Below are positions 8,128 to 16,733 of a DNA stretch of 64,000 nucleotides, one piece after another. The notes under the pieces are model-generated. The model saw only the letters and a list, made by a program, of their open reading frames with translations, did no database searches and was not told the DNA's origin. How positions within the stretch are numbered: position 1 is the first letter of the stretch; each line of letters opens with the position of its first letter. The stretch spans positions 1,054,001 to 1,118,000 of the forward strand of contig NC_013947.1 in the NCBI RefSeq assembly GCF_000024545.1, given 5' to 3'. The position numbers and the translations under genes were made by a program. Source of the stretch: Stackebrandtia nassauensis DSM 44728 (GTDB lineage: Bacteria > Actinomycetota > Actinomycetes > Mycobacteriales > Micromonosporaceae).

Positions 8128-9972
8128 CTAGTTGTCGTTCTCCCACCCATAAGTGGAGAACCGAGTCCCGGCGTCTCGACGATCGACGGGCTGTGGCGCT
8201 GCGGTCCCGCGAATGACGCCCCGAGTCACCTTGCCCTCGGTCCCGCCGAACAGCTCCGAAGCGGGCTCCAGCTTCGGCTCCTGCTTCGAAGCGTAGAACT
8301 GCTTCCGCCACTTCTTGCGGGCCTGCAACTTCGCCTCCGCGATCTCGTCGGGAGTCATCGGCCGCTTCTGGGCGTTGCGCGAAATCGCCATCGAGCCGGC
8401 CGGGGTCTCCACCGGCCGCTCCACCGGCATCCGTTGCCACGTATGCCGAGTGTCCTTTTTACTGCGCGCCGTCGTATCGGTCAGCGAACCGGACTGCAAC
8501 TTGGGGCCACTGCGCCCCCGCTGTCCCTTGTTCTTCCGCTCCCCGATGACCTTCCCGGCCGAGGCGACCCGCGGCGGCATCCCGCCACTTCCCCGGCCAC
8601 CGGGAGCCGACGAACCCGCGGTCTCGCTGCGAGCCCCGATGACCCCCGGAACCGTGCGCCCGGCCCGGGTACCTCGGTACATGCTCTCCTCGAACCCCTT
8701 GTTCGGAGCCCCGCGGACAACCCCACCACGCCCACCATTGGGGACAGCCGAAGGCCGAACCGCATTCGCCGAGGTAACCCCACGCGGGCCTCCGGTCCCG
8801 CCCCCACTCGTCGGCACCCGCCCAGCCCCGGTAACCGGAGTGCGCCCGGCGGCGGCCTGCCGCTGGTTCGGCAGCAACGAGTTCTTCGGGGCCGTGTTGG
8901 CCCCCTTCGCCGGGGCCCCGGCAGGCCCGGTCGGCTTGGCGCCCACACCCGGCCCGGTGGTCGGCTTGACCATCCCCGGTCCCGTGGTCGGCTTGACCAT
9001 GCCCGGCGTCGGCTTGGCCCCACCCAGCGGCCCGGTAGTCGGTTTGGTGCCCGGCGGAATCACGGGCTTCCCGCCCACCGGCCCGGTCGGACCGCTCGTT
9101 CCGGGAACAACAGGCGGCGGCATCGTCACCGGCCCCCCACCCCCGAGGTTCGGCCCGGCACCCGGCACAGTCGGTCCTGGCCCCGGACCCGGAACCGAAG
9201 GCGCCGGGGTTCCCGGGTTCTGCAGTTCCGGCCCATCGCTCGGCCGGTCCCCGGGCACAACCGTCCCAGGCCGCTCCGTGCTCCCACCGTTCGGTCCGCC
9301 GGTCGCGCCGCCGTTGTTACCCGCGCCGTTGAAGGTCCCACCCTGCCCAGACGAGGGGTCGGGGTAGTAGGCGTGCTGGTAGTTCCCGTCCAACGGCGTT
9401 TCCGGACTCGGCCCCGTGTACACGGGGCCGCTGTACTTGGGCGGGGGATTCAGCGTGATCTGCTCCTGCGAGTACGTCGAGTTCGACTCGGAGAACGTCC
9501 GGCGGGCCTCGTACAGAGTGTCCTCAAGGGCCTGTGAATAGGCGTCCTTGCCGCCGTCGGCAGACATGGACTGCAACTCGTTGCGGTTTTCGTTGGCCAG
9601 CGCGCGATCCGCCACGATCTCTTCGATGAGCGGCCGGACCCGCTTGACTTCGGTGATGATCGAGTCGGTCGACTTGCGGTTGCTCTCGGCGACCTCGTGT
9701 TGGTCCTCAGTCGCCTTGACGACCTTCTCGAGCGCCTCCACGAACACATTGCCCGCCGCGGACTTGAAGTTGTCCCGCAGGTTCGGCAGCTCGGCCTCGA
9801 TGTCGGCCTTCATGTCCGCCATCATGTCGCGGTAGTCGGACCAACCGTCCCGGCGAGTCTCCATTTCGGAGACTTTCTCGAAGTCGGTGCGGGACGCCTG
9901 GTCGATCTCGTTGATGTCCAGGTCGAAGACACTGTAGGTGGCGCTGTGCCCGGGCGGCGTTTCCTCAATCAT
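8128..9972 (-). CDS. Putative type VII secretion substrate/partner: N-terminal helical domain plus long Pro/Gly-rich tail
   Basis: A 614-residue protein with ATG at 9972 and AAGGA upstream. Residues 1-180 are predicted from composition to be alpha-helical and charged (NEIDQASRTDFEKVSEME, DNFKSAAGNVFVEALEKVV), resembling WXG100/PPE-like helical bundles of ESX-associated proteins. Residues about 190-430 are a Pro/Gly/Thr-rich linker including a short tandem repeat with a 9-residue period (GMVKPTTGP copies, DNA near 8959-9000). The remainder is basic and Gly-rich with no enzymatic motif seen. It lies 50 bp downstream of a small YxxxD-bearing gene and near a mycosin, which is why a type VII role is proposed. 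It has no Sec or Tat signal, as expected for such substrates. Assignment to a named family was not possible. Confidence 0.65.
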   Translation of the reverse strand: MIEETPPGHSATYSVFDLDINEIDQASRTDFEKVSEMETRRDGWSDYRDMMADMKADIEAELPNLRDNFKSAAGNVFVEALEKVVKATEDQHEVAESNRKSTDSIITEVKRVRPLIEEIVADRALANENRNELQSMSADGGKDAYSQALEDTLYEARRTFSESNSTYSQEQITLNPPPKYSGPVYTGPSPETPLDGNYQHAYYPDPSSGQGGTFNGAGNNGGATGGPNGGSTERPGTVVPGDRPSDGPELQNPGTPAPSVPGPGPGPTVPGAGPNLGGGGPVTMPPPVVPGTSGPTGPVGGKPVIPPGTKPTTGPLGGAKPTPGMVKPTTGPGMVKPTTGPGVGAKPTGPAGAPAKGANTAPKNSLLPNQRQAAAGRTPVTGAGRVPTSGGGTGGPRGVTSANAVRPSAVPNGGRGGVVRGAPNKGFEESMYRGTRAGRTVPGVIGARSETAGSSAPGGRGSGGMPPRVASAGKVIGERKNKGQRGRSGPKLQSGSLTDTTARSKKDTRHTWQRMPVERPVETPAGSMAISRNAQKRPMTPDEIAEAKLQARKKWRKQFYASKQEPKLEPASELFGGTEGKVTRGVIRGTAAPQPVDRRDAGTRFSTYGWENDN

Positions 9973-10022
9973 GGATTCGTAGTCCTTTGTCTGTCTACAA
10001 GGATCGGCAAAGTCGAATGGGA

Positions 10023-10445
10023 TTACTGCTGAGGCAGCGGGCCTTGCTGAGTGGCTACGCGTTCTTCTCCCGGCGTGAAGTCGCCCTGCAGGTCCGTCGC
10101 GTTCTCGCCGTCCTGACCGGAGTACTCCTCGGCCGCGTAAGCCGCGGCGTTCGCCATCCCTGCCCAGGCGCGCATGAACTGCTTCAGCACCTTTTCGCCC
10201 ACCAGGGCATTGGTCACCTCGGTTTTGCCAACCTGAAGACCGTCGTACTCGACTCCGGAGGAGCCCATGCTGCCGCCGGAAGTCGAATAGGCGCGATCGT
10301 CACCCCCGCCACCCTCGCCACCTGCCAGTTTGGTGCTGATCGTTCTGGCGCGTTCCTCGTATTTCGTGGTCAGAAGGTGGTGCATGTACTCCGCGAAACC
10401 ACGCACATTCGTAGTGTCAAAACGGATGTCCTGGTTGTCGTTCAC
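10023..10445 (-). CDS. Small EspC/WXG100-like putative type VII secreted protein
   Basis: A 140-residue protein with GTG start at 10445 and GAGGAG close upstream. It has an N-terminal helix (FAEYMHHLLTTKYEERARTI), a flexible Gly-rich stretch and a C-terminal helix ending AAAYAAEEYSGQDGENATDL. The YSGQD segment fits the YxxxD/E secretion signal of ESX substrates, and the Y-x3-D-x2-NA pattern resembles EspC-family proteins. No Sec signal is present. It is the first gene of a likely operon with 8128-9972 and is divergent from the mycosin at 10769. A secreted or surface role is inferred from these motifs and the neighbours. Confidence 0.62.
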   Translation of the reverse strand: MNDNQDIRFDTTNVRGFAEYMHHLLTTKYEERARTISTKLAGGEGGGGDDRAYSTSGGSMGSSGVEYDGLQVGKTEVTNALVGEKVLKQFMRAWAGMANAAAYAAEEYSGQDGENATDLQGDFTPGEERVATQQGPLPQQ

Positions 10446-10768
10446 GGTTGTCTCTCCTCAGTCAAGCTTGCGCAGGGCACACGGTCGGCCTGCCGATGTC
10501 CGCACAGTACAAACCCCGTGCAAGAACACAGTGGAACATCAAGCAGAGCCTGGCTTCGGTGCAGGAGAAACCCGGGCCACCACCCAGTTTGCCCACGTGA
10601 TCGACGATCGTCAACGGACCGAAGCGGTATTGGCCCCAAGCGGCCAGGAGAAGCGTTCACGACAATCACCAGGGCTCAACTCTTGACTCGTGTCGGTAAC
10701 ATTGCGCACCGGCCGCATCAAGTCATTCGGCAATCGCCGCCGGTGAAGGCGAAGGGAACTCACCAGTC
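10446..10768. other. Intergenic region between divergent type VII-like genes
   Basis: About 320 bp separating the small secreted-protein gene (minus) from the mycosin gene (plus). It must hold both promoters. A TTGACT hexamer occurs at 10683-10688 but without a convincing -10 at normal spacing. A 75-codon minus-strand frame here (10442-10669) has no ribosome binding site and unusual composition and is not considered a gene. No repeat or RNA gene was seen. Confidence 0.5.
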
Positions 10769-11959
10769 ATGCGTCACCAGGTTCGGTTCGGTCTCGGGGC
10801 TGCCGCAGCGCTTCTTGTGGTCGCGGGGCTTCCCGTTCCCGCCCATGCGGATGAGGTCCGTGATGACCAGTGGATGTTGAACGCCTTGGGAATCGAACAG
10901 GCCCATAAGGAGACCAGAGGCGCTGGCGTGACGATTGGGATTGTGGACTCCGGTGTGGACGCCACACATCCTGACCTCAAAGGGAACGTTGAGGCGGGGC
11001 AGGCGTCTTGGGAGGGCGGCAAGGATGGCCTGAAGGACACCATGGGCCACGGGACCGCCATGGCCTCGATACTCGTCGGACATGGTCACGGCGACGGAGG
11101 TGAAGACGGTGTCCTGGGTATCGCACCCGAGGCCAAGGTGAAATCAGTATCGATCTATCCGAGCAGCGATCCTCGCGATGACCCACGCGGCTCACATGAC
11201 CGCATGGTCGAAGGTATCCGGTGGCTGGCCGACGAAGGCGTGGACGTCATCTCCGTTTCCCAGGGCGGGGCTGGATCCGACGCATTGGAAGAAGCCGTCA
11301 AATATGCCGTTGAGGAGAAAGGTATCCCTCTCGTCGCCTCGGCTGGCAATACGGCAGGGGGGCCAACGGGCGACGTCGTGGTGCAGGCTCCGGCTGTGTA
11401 CGACAATGTTTTCAGTGCCACCGGAACGACCAAGCAAGGCAAGTTCTGGGATGGCTCCGTAGAGGGGACTTCCCCTGACGACGTCACTGTCGCAGCACCT
11501 GCCGAGGATGTGGTGCACGCGTGGAACGACCGAGGTTATGACGACAATTCGGGAACCTCGGATTCCGCGGCGATCGTGGCGGGCACGATCGCGTTGATGA
11601 AGGCCCAGTGGCCCGACATGTCGCGCGAGACCATTGAATGGCGGCTGACCGAAACAGCTGACGAAAAAGGCAAGGACGGGCCGGACACGAAATATGGCTT
11701 CGGCATTGTCAATCCTGCCGAAGCGTTGACGGCACACGTTGACCCTCCCGATGGGGTTTCCGACGAGGAGATCAACCCGGAACCCAACCCGAAGGCGAGT
11801 GCCTCGCCCAGTCCCTCCAAGGATGACGGGGCGTTGACGGCCTCCGATTCCGGTGCGGGGCCGGTTGTCTGGATCGTTGTCGCCGTCGTCGCCATCCTGG
11901 CCGCCGCTGTCGTCAGCTTCATCCTCATCCGCCGCCGCAGACAACCGCCCGCTGCCTAG
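10769..11959 (+). CDS. Mycosin-like membrane-anchored subtilase (second copy)
   Basis: A 396-residue S8 protease: signal peptide residues 1-27 (ending AHA-DE), catalytic Asp60 (GIVDSGVD), His94 (GHGTAMAS) and Ser264 (GTSDSAAIVAG), with an SAGN oxyanion segment near 193. After the protease domain comes a Pro/Ser linker (EPNPKASASPSPSKDD) and a C-terminal transmembrane helix near 365-388, followed by RRRRQPPAA facing the cytoplasm, exactly the mycosin topology. It starts at ATG 10769, preceded by GAAGGCGAAGGGA. It is divergent from the two putative type VII substrates, so it is a natural partner for their processing or export. It differs clearly from the mycosin at the left edge, so it is not a recent duplicate. 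Confidence 0.9.
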   Translation: MRHQVRFGLGAAAALLVVAGLPVPAHADEVRDDQWMLNALGIEQAHKETRGAGVTIGIVDSGVDATHPDLKGNVEAGQASWEGGKDGLKDTMGHGTAMASILVGHGHGDGGEDGVLGIAPEAKVKSVSIYPSSDPRDDPRGSHDRMVEGIRWLADEGVDVISVSQGGAGSDALEEAVKYAVEEKGIPLVASAGNTAGGPTGDVVVQAPAVYDNVFSATGTTKQGKFWDGSVEGTSPDDVTVAAPAEDVVHAWNDRGYDDNSGTSDSAAIVAGTIALMKAQWPDMSRETIEWRLTETADEKGKDGPDTKYGFGIVNPAEALTAHVDPPDGVSDEEINPEPNPKASASPSPSKDDGALTASDSGAGPVVWIVVAVVAILAAAVVSFILIRRRRQPPAA

Positions 11960-12021
11960 CGCGATGGCCTCTGGGCTAATCGAGTCGCTGGGGGTGTGGG
12001 GGTTGTGTAAAGCTGGGGCCG

Positions 12022-12894
12022 ATGTCGAAGCGTAGTAGGAATGACGAACGCCCAGCCGCTCCGGAGGCTTTGCCCGTGGCGGTGCCGGACAACCACACTC
12101 ACCTGGACATTGTCGTGGGTGAGCGGGCGCCGGAGGTGGGGCCGGGGGATGCCGCGGTGATCGCTGAGTTGGACGCCGCCAGTGCTGTGGGGATTGATCG
12201 GGTTGTTCAGGTGGGCATTGACGTGGCCACTTCGCGGTGGGCTGTCGGGTTGGCCGAGTTGGACAGTCGGGTGTTGGCCGCGGTGGCGTTGCATCCGAAT
12301 GACGCGCCGCGGCAGGGGGATTTGGAGGGGGCTTTGGGGGAGATAGAGGCGTTGGTGAAGCATCCCCGGGTGGCCGCTTTGGGGGAGACCGGGATGGACT
12401 TCTTCCGGACCGGGGATGAGGGGCGGGCGGCGCAGGAGGCGTCCTTTCGGGCGCATATCGGGATGGCGAAGGCGCATGGGAAGGCTCTGATGATCCATGA
12501 CCGGGAGGCGCACGAGGATGTGCTGCGGGTGCTGGACGAGGAGGGGGCGCCCGAGACCGTGGTGATGCACTGTTTCTCGGGGGACGCCGAGCATGCGCGG
12601 GAGTGTGCGCGGCGCGGTTATTACATGAGTTTCGCGGGGAACGTGACGTTCAAGAACGCGCCGAAGTTGCGCGAGGCCGCGTTGGCTTGTCCCCGGGAGT
12701 TGATGTTGGTGGAGACGGATGCGCCGTTCATGACTCCGATGCCGTTTCGGGGTCGGTGGAACGGGCCGTATCTGGTGCCGGTGACGGTGCGGTTCTTGGC
12801 CGAGTTGGTGGGGGAGGACCTGGAGCGGTTCTGTACCGATGTTTCGGCCAATACCGAGCGGGTTTATGGCAGCTGGTCAGTAGAAGTGTCGTAG
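12022..12894 (+). CDS. TatD-family metal-dependent hydrolase
   Basis: A 290-residue amidohydrolase-fold protein. Metal-binding signatures are present in order: HTH in DNHTHLD near residue 26, Glu in GETGMDFFRT, His in MIHDRE, His in VMHCFSGD, and Asp in ETDAPFM. TatD enzymes act as 3'-5' DNases or processing hydrolases with two divalent metals. Length is slightly above the usual 260 because of an N-terminal extension. Its last 18 nt overlap the convergent gene at 12877-14346. Confidence 0.93.
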   Translation: MSKRSRNDERPAAPEALPVAVPDNHTHLDIVVGERAPEVGPGDAAVIAELDAASAVGIDRVVQVGIDVATSRWAVGLAELDSRVLAAVALHPNDAPRQGDLEGALGEIEALVKHPRVAALGETGMDFFRTGDEGRAAQEASFRAHIGMAKAHGKALMIHDREAHEDVLRVLDEEGAPETVVMHCFSGDAEHARECARRGYYMSFAGNVTFKNAPKLREAALACPRELMLVETDAPFMTPMPFRGRWNGPYLVPVTVRFLAELVGEDLERFCTDVSANTERVYGSWSVEVS

Positions 12895-14346
12895 GGACGG
12901 CCACAGGTCGGACCAGGGTCGGGTGGGGCCGGAGCAGGCGAGGATCGGGGTGCCTTGTTCCTCGTTGTCGACCTGGGCGCTGTCGACGCGGCCGACGCGG
13001 CGGCAGTCGGTGAAGAAGCGGGCCGGGAATTCGCCGACCGTCAGGACGGGACCGGTGGCGGAGTCGGGCGGTGGACCCCAGTCGGCGTAGCTCATGTGGC
13101 CCGAGAACGGCTGCGGGAGATCGTGGTCGGGGCCGTAGTGGGCGATCGCGGAGGCTTGGCCGTAGTTCTGGGTGAAGATGACCGCGTCTGTTGTGGAGGG
13201 CAGGTCGTTCCAGGCGGTGGCGACGGCGGCGGTGAGTTCGGGCCAGCCGACTTGTTCGCCCTGTTCCTTGTTGACGGCGTTGGGGATGTCGAGTTGGGTG
13301 GGTGGCAGGGTCGGCAGGGACATGACGGCGGTGGACGCGGCGGTGAGGGTAACCCCGGCGATGACCACGGCGGTGCGCCAGGTGGTGTGGCGGGCCCAGG
13401 TGACGACGGGGCCGCAGCCGGAGGCGGTGAGGACCAGGAGCAGCGGGAGGGTGTAGTAGCCCTTGCCGCCCAGGGCCAGGACCAGGGCACACAGGATCGG
13501 GTAGGTGAGGGCCAGCCAGCGGGTGGTGCGGTCGCGCCACAGGTGCCACCAGCCGGTCAGCCAGATGGGGACCAGCAGGGGTGAGACGTAGAGCAGTTGC
13601 TCGGGGATGAACATGATCCGGTTGTCGGTGCCGTCTTCGGCGCTGATGCCGCTGGCGACCGTGAGCTGGGGCCAGTCGTGGGTGGCCTGCCAGATGAGGT
13701 TGGGGGCGGCGATGGCGGCCGCTACGGCGACGCCGATCCAGGGCCATCGGCCTTTGAGGAGGGTTCGGGGGCCGGTGATGAGGATGGCGACCAGCATGAC
13801 GGCGGCGAGCAGGACGATGAGGTGCTTGTTGAGCAGGCCGACGCCCGCGAGGGCTCCGGTGGCCAGCCACCAGCGGGGGTTGGCGGTGCGGTGGAGGTGC
13901 AGGACCGTCAAGATCAGGGCCAGCCAGATGAGGATGTCGAACGTGGTGGTGGAGACCATGTGGCCCACGGCGGGGACGAAGCTGCCGACGGCGGCGCAGC
14001 AGGCGGCGAGGAGCTGGCCGCCGCGTCGGGCGCCCAGTTCGCGGGCTATCGCGGCGGTGAGGATGACGATGGCGGCGAAGGCGAGGGTCGCGACGACGCG
14101 CAGGCCCGTGGGGGTGTCGCCGAAGACGGTGGTGGAGGCGCGGGCCAGCAGCGGGGTGAGGGGCGGTTGGTCGACGTAGCCCCAGGCGGGATGGTCGCCG
14201 GCGGCCATGAAGTAGAGCTCGTCGCGGTGGAAGCCGTAACGGCCCGACAGTGCGAACAGGACGGCGCTCGCCGCCAGGGCGAGCGCGAGTATCGAGCGGG
14301 TGGCGAACGGCGGCGACGGCCGCCGTTCGCCGAGGGCGAGGTTCAT
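12877..14346 (-). CDS. Membrane glycosyltransferase, GT39/ArnT-like
   Basis: A 489-residue polytopic membrane protein (about eleven segments) of the dolichyl-phosphate-mannose/ArnT superfamily, which transfers sugars from polyprenyl-phosphate donors outside the membrane. The first periplasmic loop has the expected acidic motif (GFHRDELYFMAAGDHP followed by GYVDQPPLTPLL). It starts at ATG 14346. The soluble C-terminal part contains FTQNYGQASAIAHYGP. It is 50 bp downstream of the GT4 gene on the same strand, so both may serve one envelope glycan pathway. Acceptor and sugar are unknown. Confidence 0.87.
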   Translation of the reverse strand: MNLALGERRPSPPFATRSILALALAASAVLFALSGRYGFHRDELYFMAAGDHPAWGYVDQPPLTPLLARASTTVFGDTPTGLRVVATLAFAAIVILTAAIARELGARRGGQLLAACCAAVGSFVPAVGHMVSTTTFDILIWLALILTVLHLHRTANPRWWLATGALAGVGLLNKHLIVLLAAVMLVAILITGPRTLLKGRWPWIGVAVAAAIAAPNLIWQATHDWPQLTVASGISAEDGTDNRIMFIPEQLLYVSPLLVPIWLTGWWHLWRDRTTRWLALTYPILCALVLALGGKGYYTLPLLLVLTASGCGPVVTWARHTTWRTAVVIAGVTLTAASTAVMSLPTLPPTQLDIPNAVNKEQGEQVGWPELTAAVATAWNDLPSTTDAVIFTQNYGQASAIAHYGPDHDLPQPFSGHMSYADWGPPPDSATGPVLTVGEFPARFFTDCRRVGRVDSAQVDNEEQGTPILACSGPTRPWSDLWPSLRHFY

Positions 14347-14395
14347 GGATTGATACTCGCCGATGCGGTGGTGGGCGGCAACCGTCGCAAAACGG

Positions 14396-16405
14396 TCAGC
14401 CGTCCTCGGTGACCTTCAGCGTCAGTTCGTTGTGGGTGTTGTAGTACGGCTGGATGTGGTGCCGCCCGTTGTCGTCGGTGACGGTCTTGCGGGAGAAGGC
14501 CTGGGTCTTCTTGCGCTTGGCGATGTCGTCGAAGAACCGAGCCAGCCGGACCGGGGCGTGTTCGCCGTTGTCGTCGGCCAGCCACAGGTCCCACAGGTCC
14601 TTGCGATCGACGCGGATGTCGGTGAGCCGGTCCACGTCGAGCCGGGCGAAGAAGGCGCCGGACGCGTCGATGTCGGCGGCCCAGCGTTGGGCCGGGCCCT
14701 CGGTTTCGCGCAGTCGGCCCCGGATGTGGATGGGCGTGTCGCCCCACAGTGGGCCGAGTACGTCGCCGTGCAGCAGGAGGTGACCGTCGTGCCATCGCAC
14801 CGAGTTGAGTTCGGCGTAGGTTTCGCGACGCCAGACCCGAAGGGCCAGTTGGCCTCGGGAGGAATAGGGGACCACGACCGAACCCGGCAGGACCGAGGGC
14901 CGGTGCAGCAGGGCGCGCGAGTCGATGTGACCCGCCTCGACGAGGTCGCCGTCGCGGAACAGGCGCCACCGGCCCTCGGGCAGTCGGCTCAGGAACGGCG
15001 GGTCGAGCCGCAGCTCGGCGCCCAGCGGGACCTCGATGGGCGGGTGTTCGCTGGATTCGAGCGTGTAACGGCCGCTGAAACCCAGTTCGGCGGTCAGGGT
15101 CATGTCCTCGAAGGACTTGACCAGGCAGTCGACGGAGTGGTCGGCCAGTTCGTAGGTCGAGGACGCGGGTTTGTCGGGCAGGCCGTAGCCGCCGACCCCG
15201 GCGCCGACGGGGATGCGGGCCCCGTGCGGCGGGGTGCGGTCCTTCTGCGAGACCAGGCTGTCGAACAGCTGCTCGTAGCGGGCACCGATGTCGTCCGGGT
15301 GGTACTTGCGGGCCTTGCGGATCGCGTTGGAGGACATGCGTTTGCGCAGCCGTTCGTCCTCGATGAGACGGCACAGCGCCTCGGCGACGGCGTTCTCGTC
15401 CTTGACGGGCGTCAGCAGGCCGTCGACCTCGTGGTCGATGATCTCCGGCGGGCCGTAGTCGCAGGCCGTCGACACGACCGGCAGACCGCAGTTCATGGCC
15501 TCGACGAGGGTGAGGCCGAAGGACTCGTACTTGGAGGTGACCGCGGCGATGGAACCCTTGGCCCACTCGGTGTCCAGCGGGGTGGCGCGGCCCATGAGCG
15601 ACACCGAGTCGCCCAGGTCCAGATCGGTGACGACGTCGCGGATCTCGTTGATGCGCTTGCCGCTGCCGTAGATGCGCAGCCGCCAGTCCGGGTGCCGCTT
15701 GTGGACCTTGGAGAAGACGCGCAGCAACATGTCGAAACGCTTGGGGCGTTCGATGCGTCCGGCCGCGACGATGATCTTGGAGTCCACGTCGGACGGCGGG
15801 ATCGGGGTCGGCTGGATCGAGTTGGGGATGAACCAGACCTTGTCGGCCAGGTGCGGCATGTGGCGCCGGTAGTTGTCCGCGTCGGCCTGGCTGACGGTGA
15901 CCACGGCGTCCAGCTGGCCGAAGTCGCGCGCCATGGCATCACGCAGCGGCTGCTTGTGGTGGTCGTAGAACAGGTGCTCCTGCGCGACCGTGACCGCCTT
16001 GGGCGGCGAGAACCGCGCCAGGTAGATGTTGAGACCGGGACGGGTACCGACGATGACGTCCGCCTCGCAGTCACGCAGGAACTCCTGCACCCGCTTGTCG
16101 GTGAGCCGGTTGAAACGCTTGGCCCGGGTGTCGCCCGACGGGTAGAACCTCGAGCTCATCCGCATCCGAAACCGGTCCGGGATGCCCGCCACCTTCGAGG
16201 TGAGCGACCGCGGCGCGGTCTTGTCGATGAGGCTGCGCATCGTCACCCGCGGATCGGCCGTGAACTGTGGAGCGTCGCGGTACTTGAAGACGTTGACGAT
16301 GTCGACCTCGTGCCCCAGGTCGGTCAGTATCGACGCCGTGTTCAGTGTCGCGCGGATCGTGCCGCCGATCTGGTCAACCGAGTGCGTCAAGAAAGTGATC
16401 TTCAT
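14396..16405 (-). CDS. GT4 glycosyltransferase with large C-terminal beta-rich domain
   Basis: A 669-residue protein with ATG at 16405 and AAAGG upstream. Residues 1-385 form a GT-B fold: N-terminal MKITFLTHSVDQIGGT, and donor-binding region with AAGRIERPKRFDMLL, YGSGKRINEI and the EX7E-type segment KYESFGLTLVEAMNCGLPVVST. The remaining ~285 residues are not part of a normal GT4. They look beta-rich with two similar stretches (AELGFSGRYTLES..., HIRGRLRETEG...), perhaps carbohydrate-binding or accessory domains as found in wall-polymer glycosyltransferases. A cell-wall teichoic-acid-like or capsular glycan role is inferred with the adjacent membrane GT. Confidence 0.85.
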   Translation of the reverse strand: MKITFLTHSVDQIGGTIRATLNTASILTDLGHEVDIVNVFKYRDAPQFTADPRVTMRSLIDKTAPRSLTSKVAGIPDRFRMRMSSRFYPSGDTRAKRFNRLTDKRVQEFLRDCEADVIVGTRPGLNIYLARFSPPKAVTVAQEHLFYDHHKQPLRDAMARDFGQLDAVVTVSQADADNYRRHMPHLADKVWFIPNSIQPTPIPPSDVDSKIIVAAGRIERPKRFDMLLRVFSKVHKRHPDWRLRIYGSGKRINEIRDVVTDLDLGDSVSLMGRATPLDTEWAKGSIAAVTSKYESFGLTLVEAMNCGLPVVSTACDYGPPEIIDHEVDGLLTPVKDENAVAEALCRLIEDERLRKRMSSNAIRKARKYHPDDIGARYEQLFDSLVSQKDRTPPHGARIPVGAGVGGYGLPDKPASSTYELADHSVDCLVKSFEDMTLTAELGFSGRYTLESSEHPPIEVPLGAELRLDPPFLSRLPEGRWRLFRDGDLVEAGHIDSRALLHRPSVLPGSVVVPYSSRGQLALRVWRRETYAELNSVRWHDGHLLLHGDVLGPLWGDTPIHIRGRLRETEGPAQRWAADIDASGAFFARLDVDRLTDIRVDRKDLWDLWLADDNGEHAPVRLARFFDDIAKRKKTQAFSRKTVTDDNGRHHIQPYYNTHNELTLKVTEDG

Positions 16406-16733
16406 TGGTCGCCTTTGAGTTGTGGCCGTGACGCCACCCCGCTGCCCTGGCGGTCGGCGAGCGTCCGCGTATTGGTCTTGTCGCCGCGTCGCTGCCCTTA
16501 AGACGACGCGGACTGTTCCTCCGTGAGTACAGGTTAGGAAATGTCCTCACCTAAGAGACGCTCCCCGGACGAATTCCGGTTGCCCATCGCGTGAACAAAT
16601 GGTCTCCCTGGCGTAAAGCCGCCACAGAGAATACGGCAAACCGGACAATCACTCGGGTGGCCCCGGTACCTCGTCCGGGCGCGTCACATGATCACCAGGC
16701 GAGCCGCGTGCGGCCGTAGGCCATGATGTTGCG
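16406..16733. other. Divergent intergenic region between GT4 and rsmA
   Basis: About 330 bp containing one clear element, the stem-loop listed at 16531-16552. No additional coding sequence or RNA gene was seen. Both genes read away from this region, so promoters for both are expected here. Confidence 0.5.
16531..16552. repeat. Inverted repeat AGGTTAGGA-AATG-TCCTCACCT
   Basis: Nine-base arms with one mismatch around a 4-nt loop, lying about 125 bp upstream of the GT4 start and 180 bp upstream of rsmA. It could be a regulator site or an RNA hairpin. The sequence alone does not decide. Confidence 0.45.

Noticed and set aside
10442-10669. 75-codon minus-strand frame before the small type VII gene
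   Set aside because: No ribosome binding site, Cys/Arg-rich random-looking composition, and it lies in a promoter region.
14363-16501. Plus-strand frame of 712 codons opposite the GT4 gene
   Set aside because: The minus strand has a clear glycosyltransferase. The plus frame has no recognisable motif.
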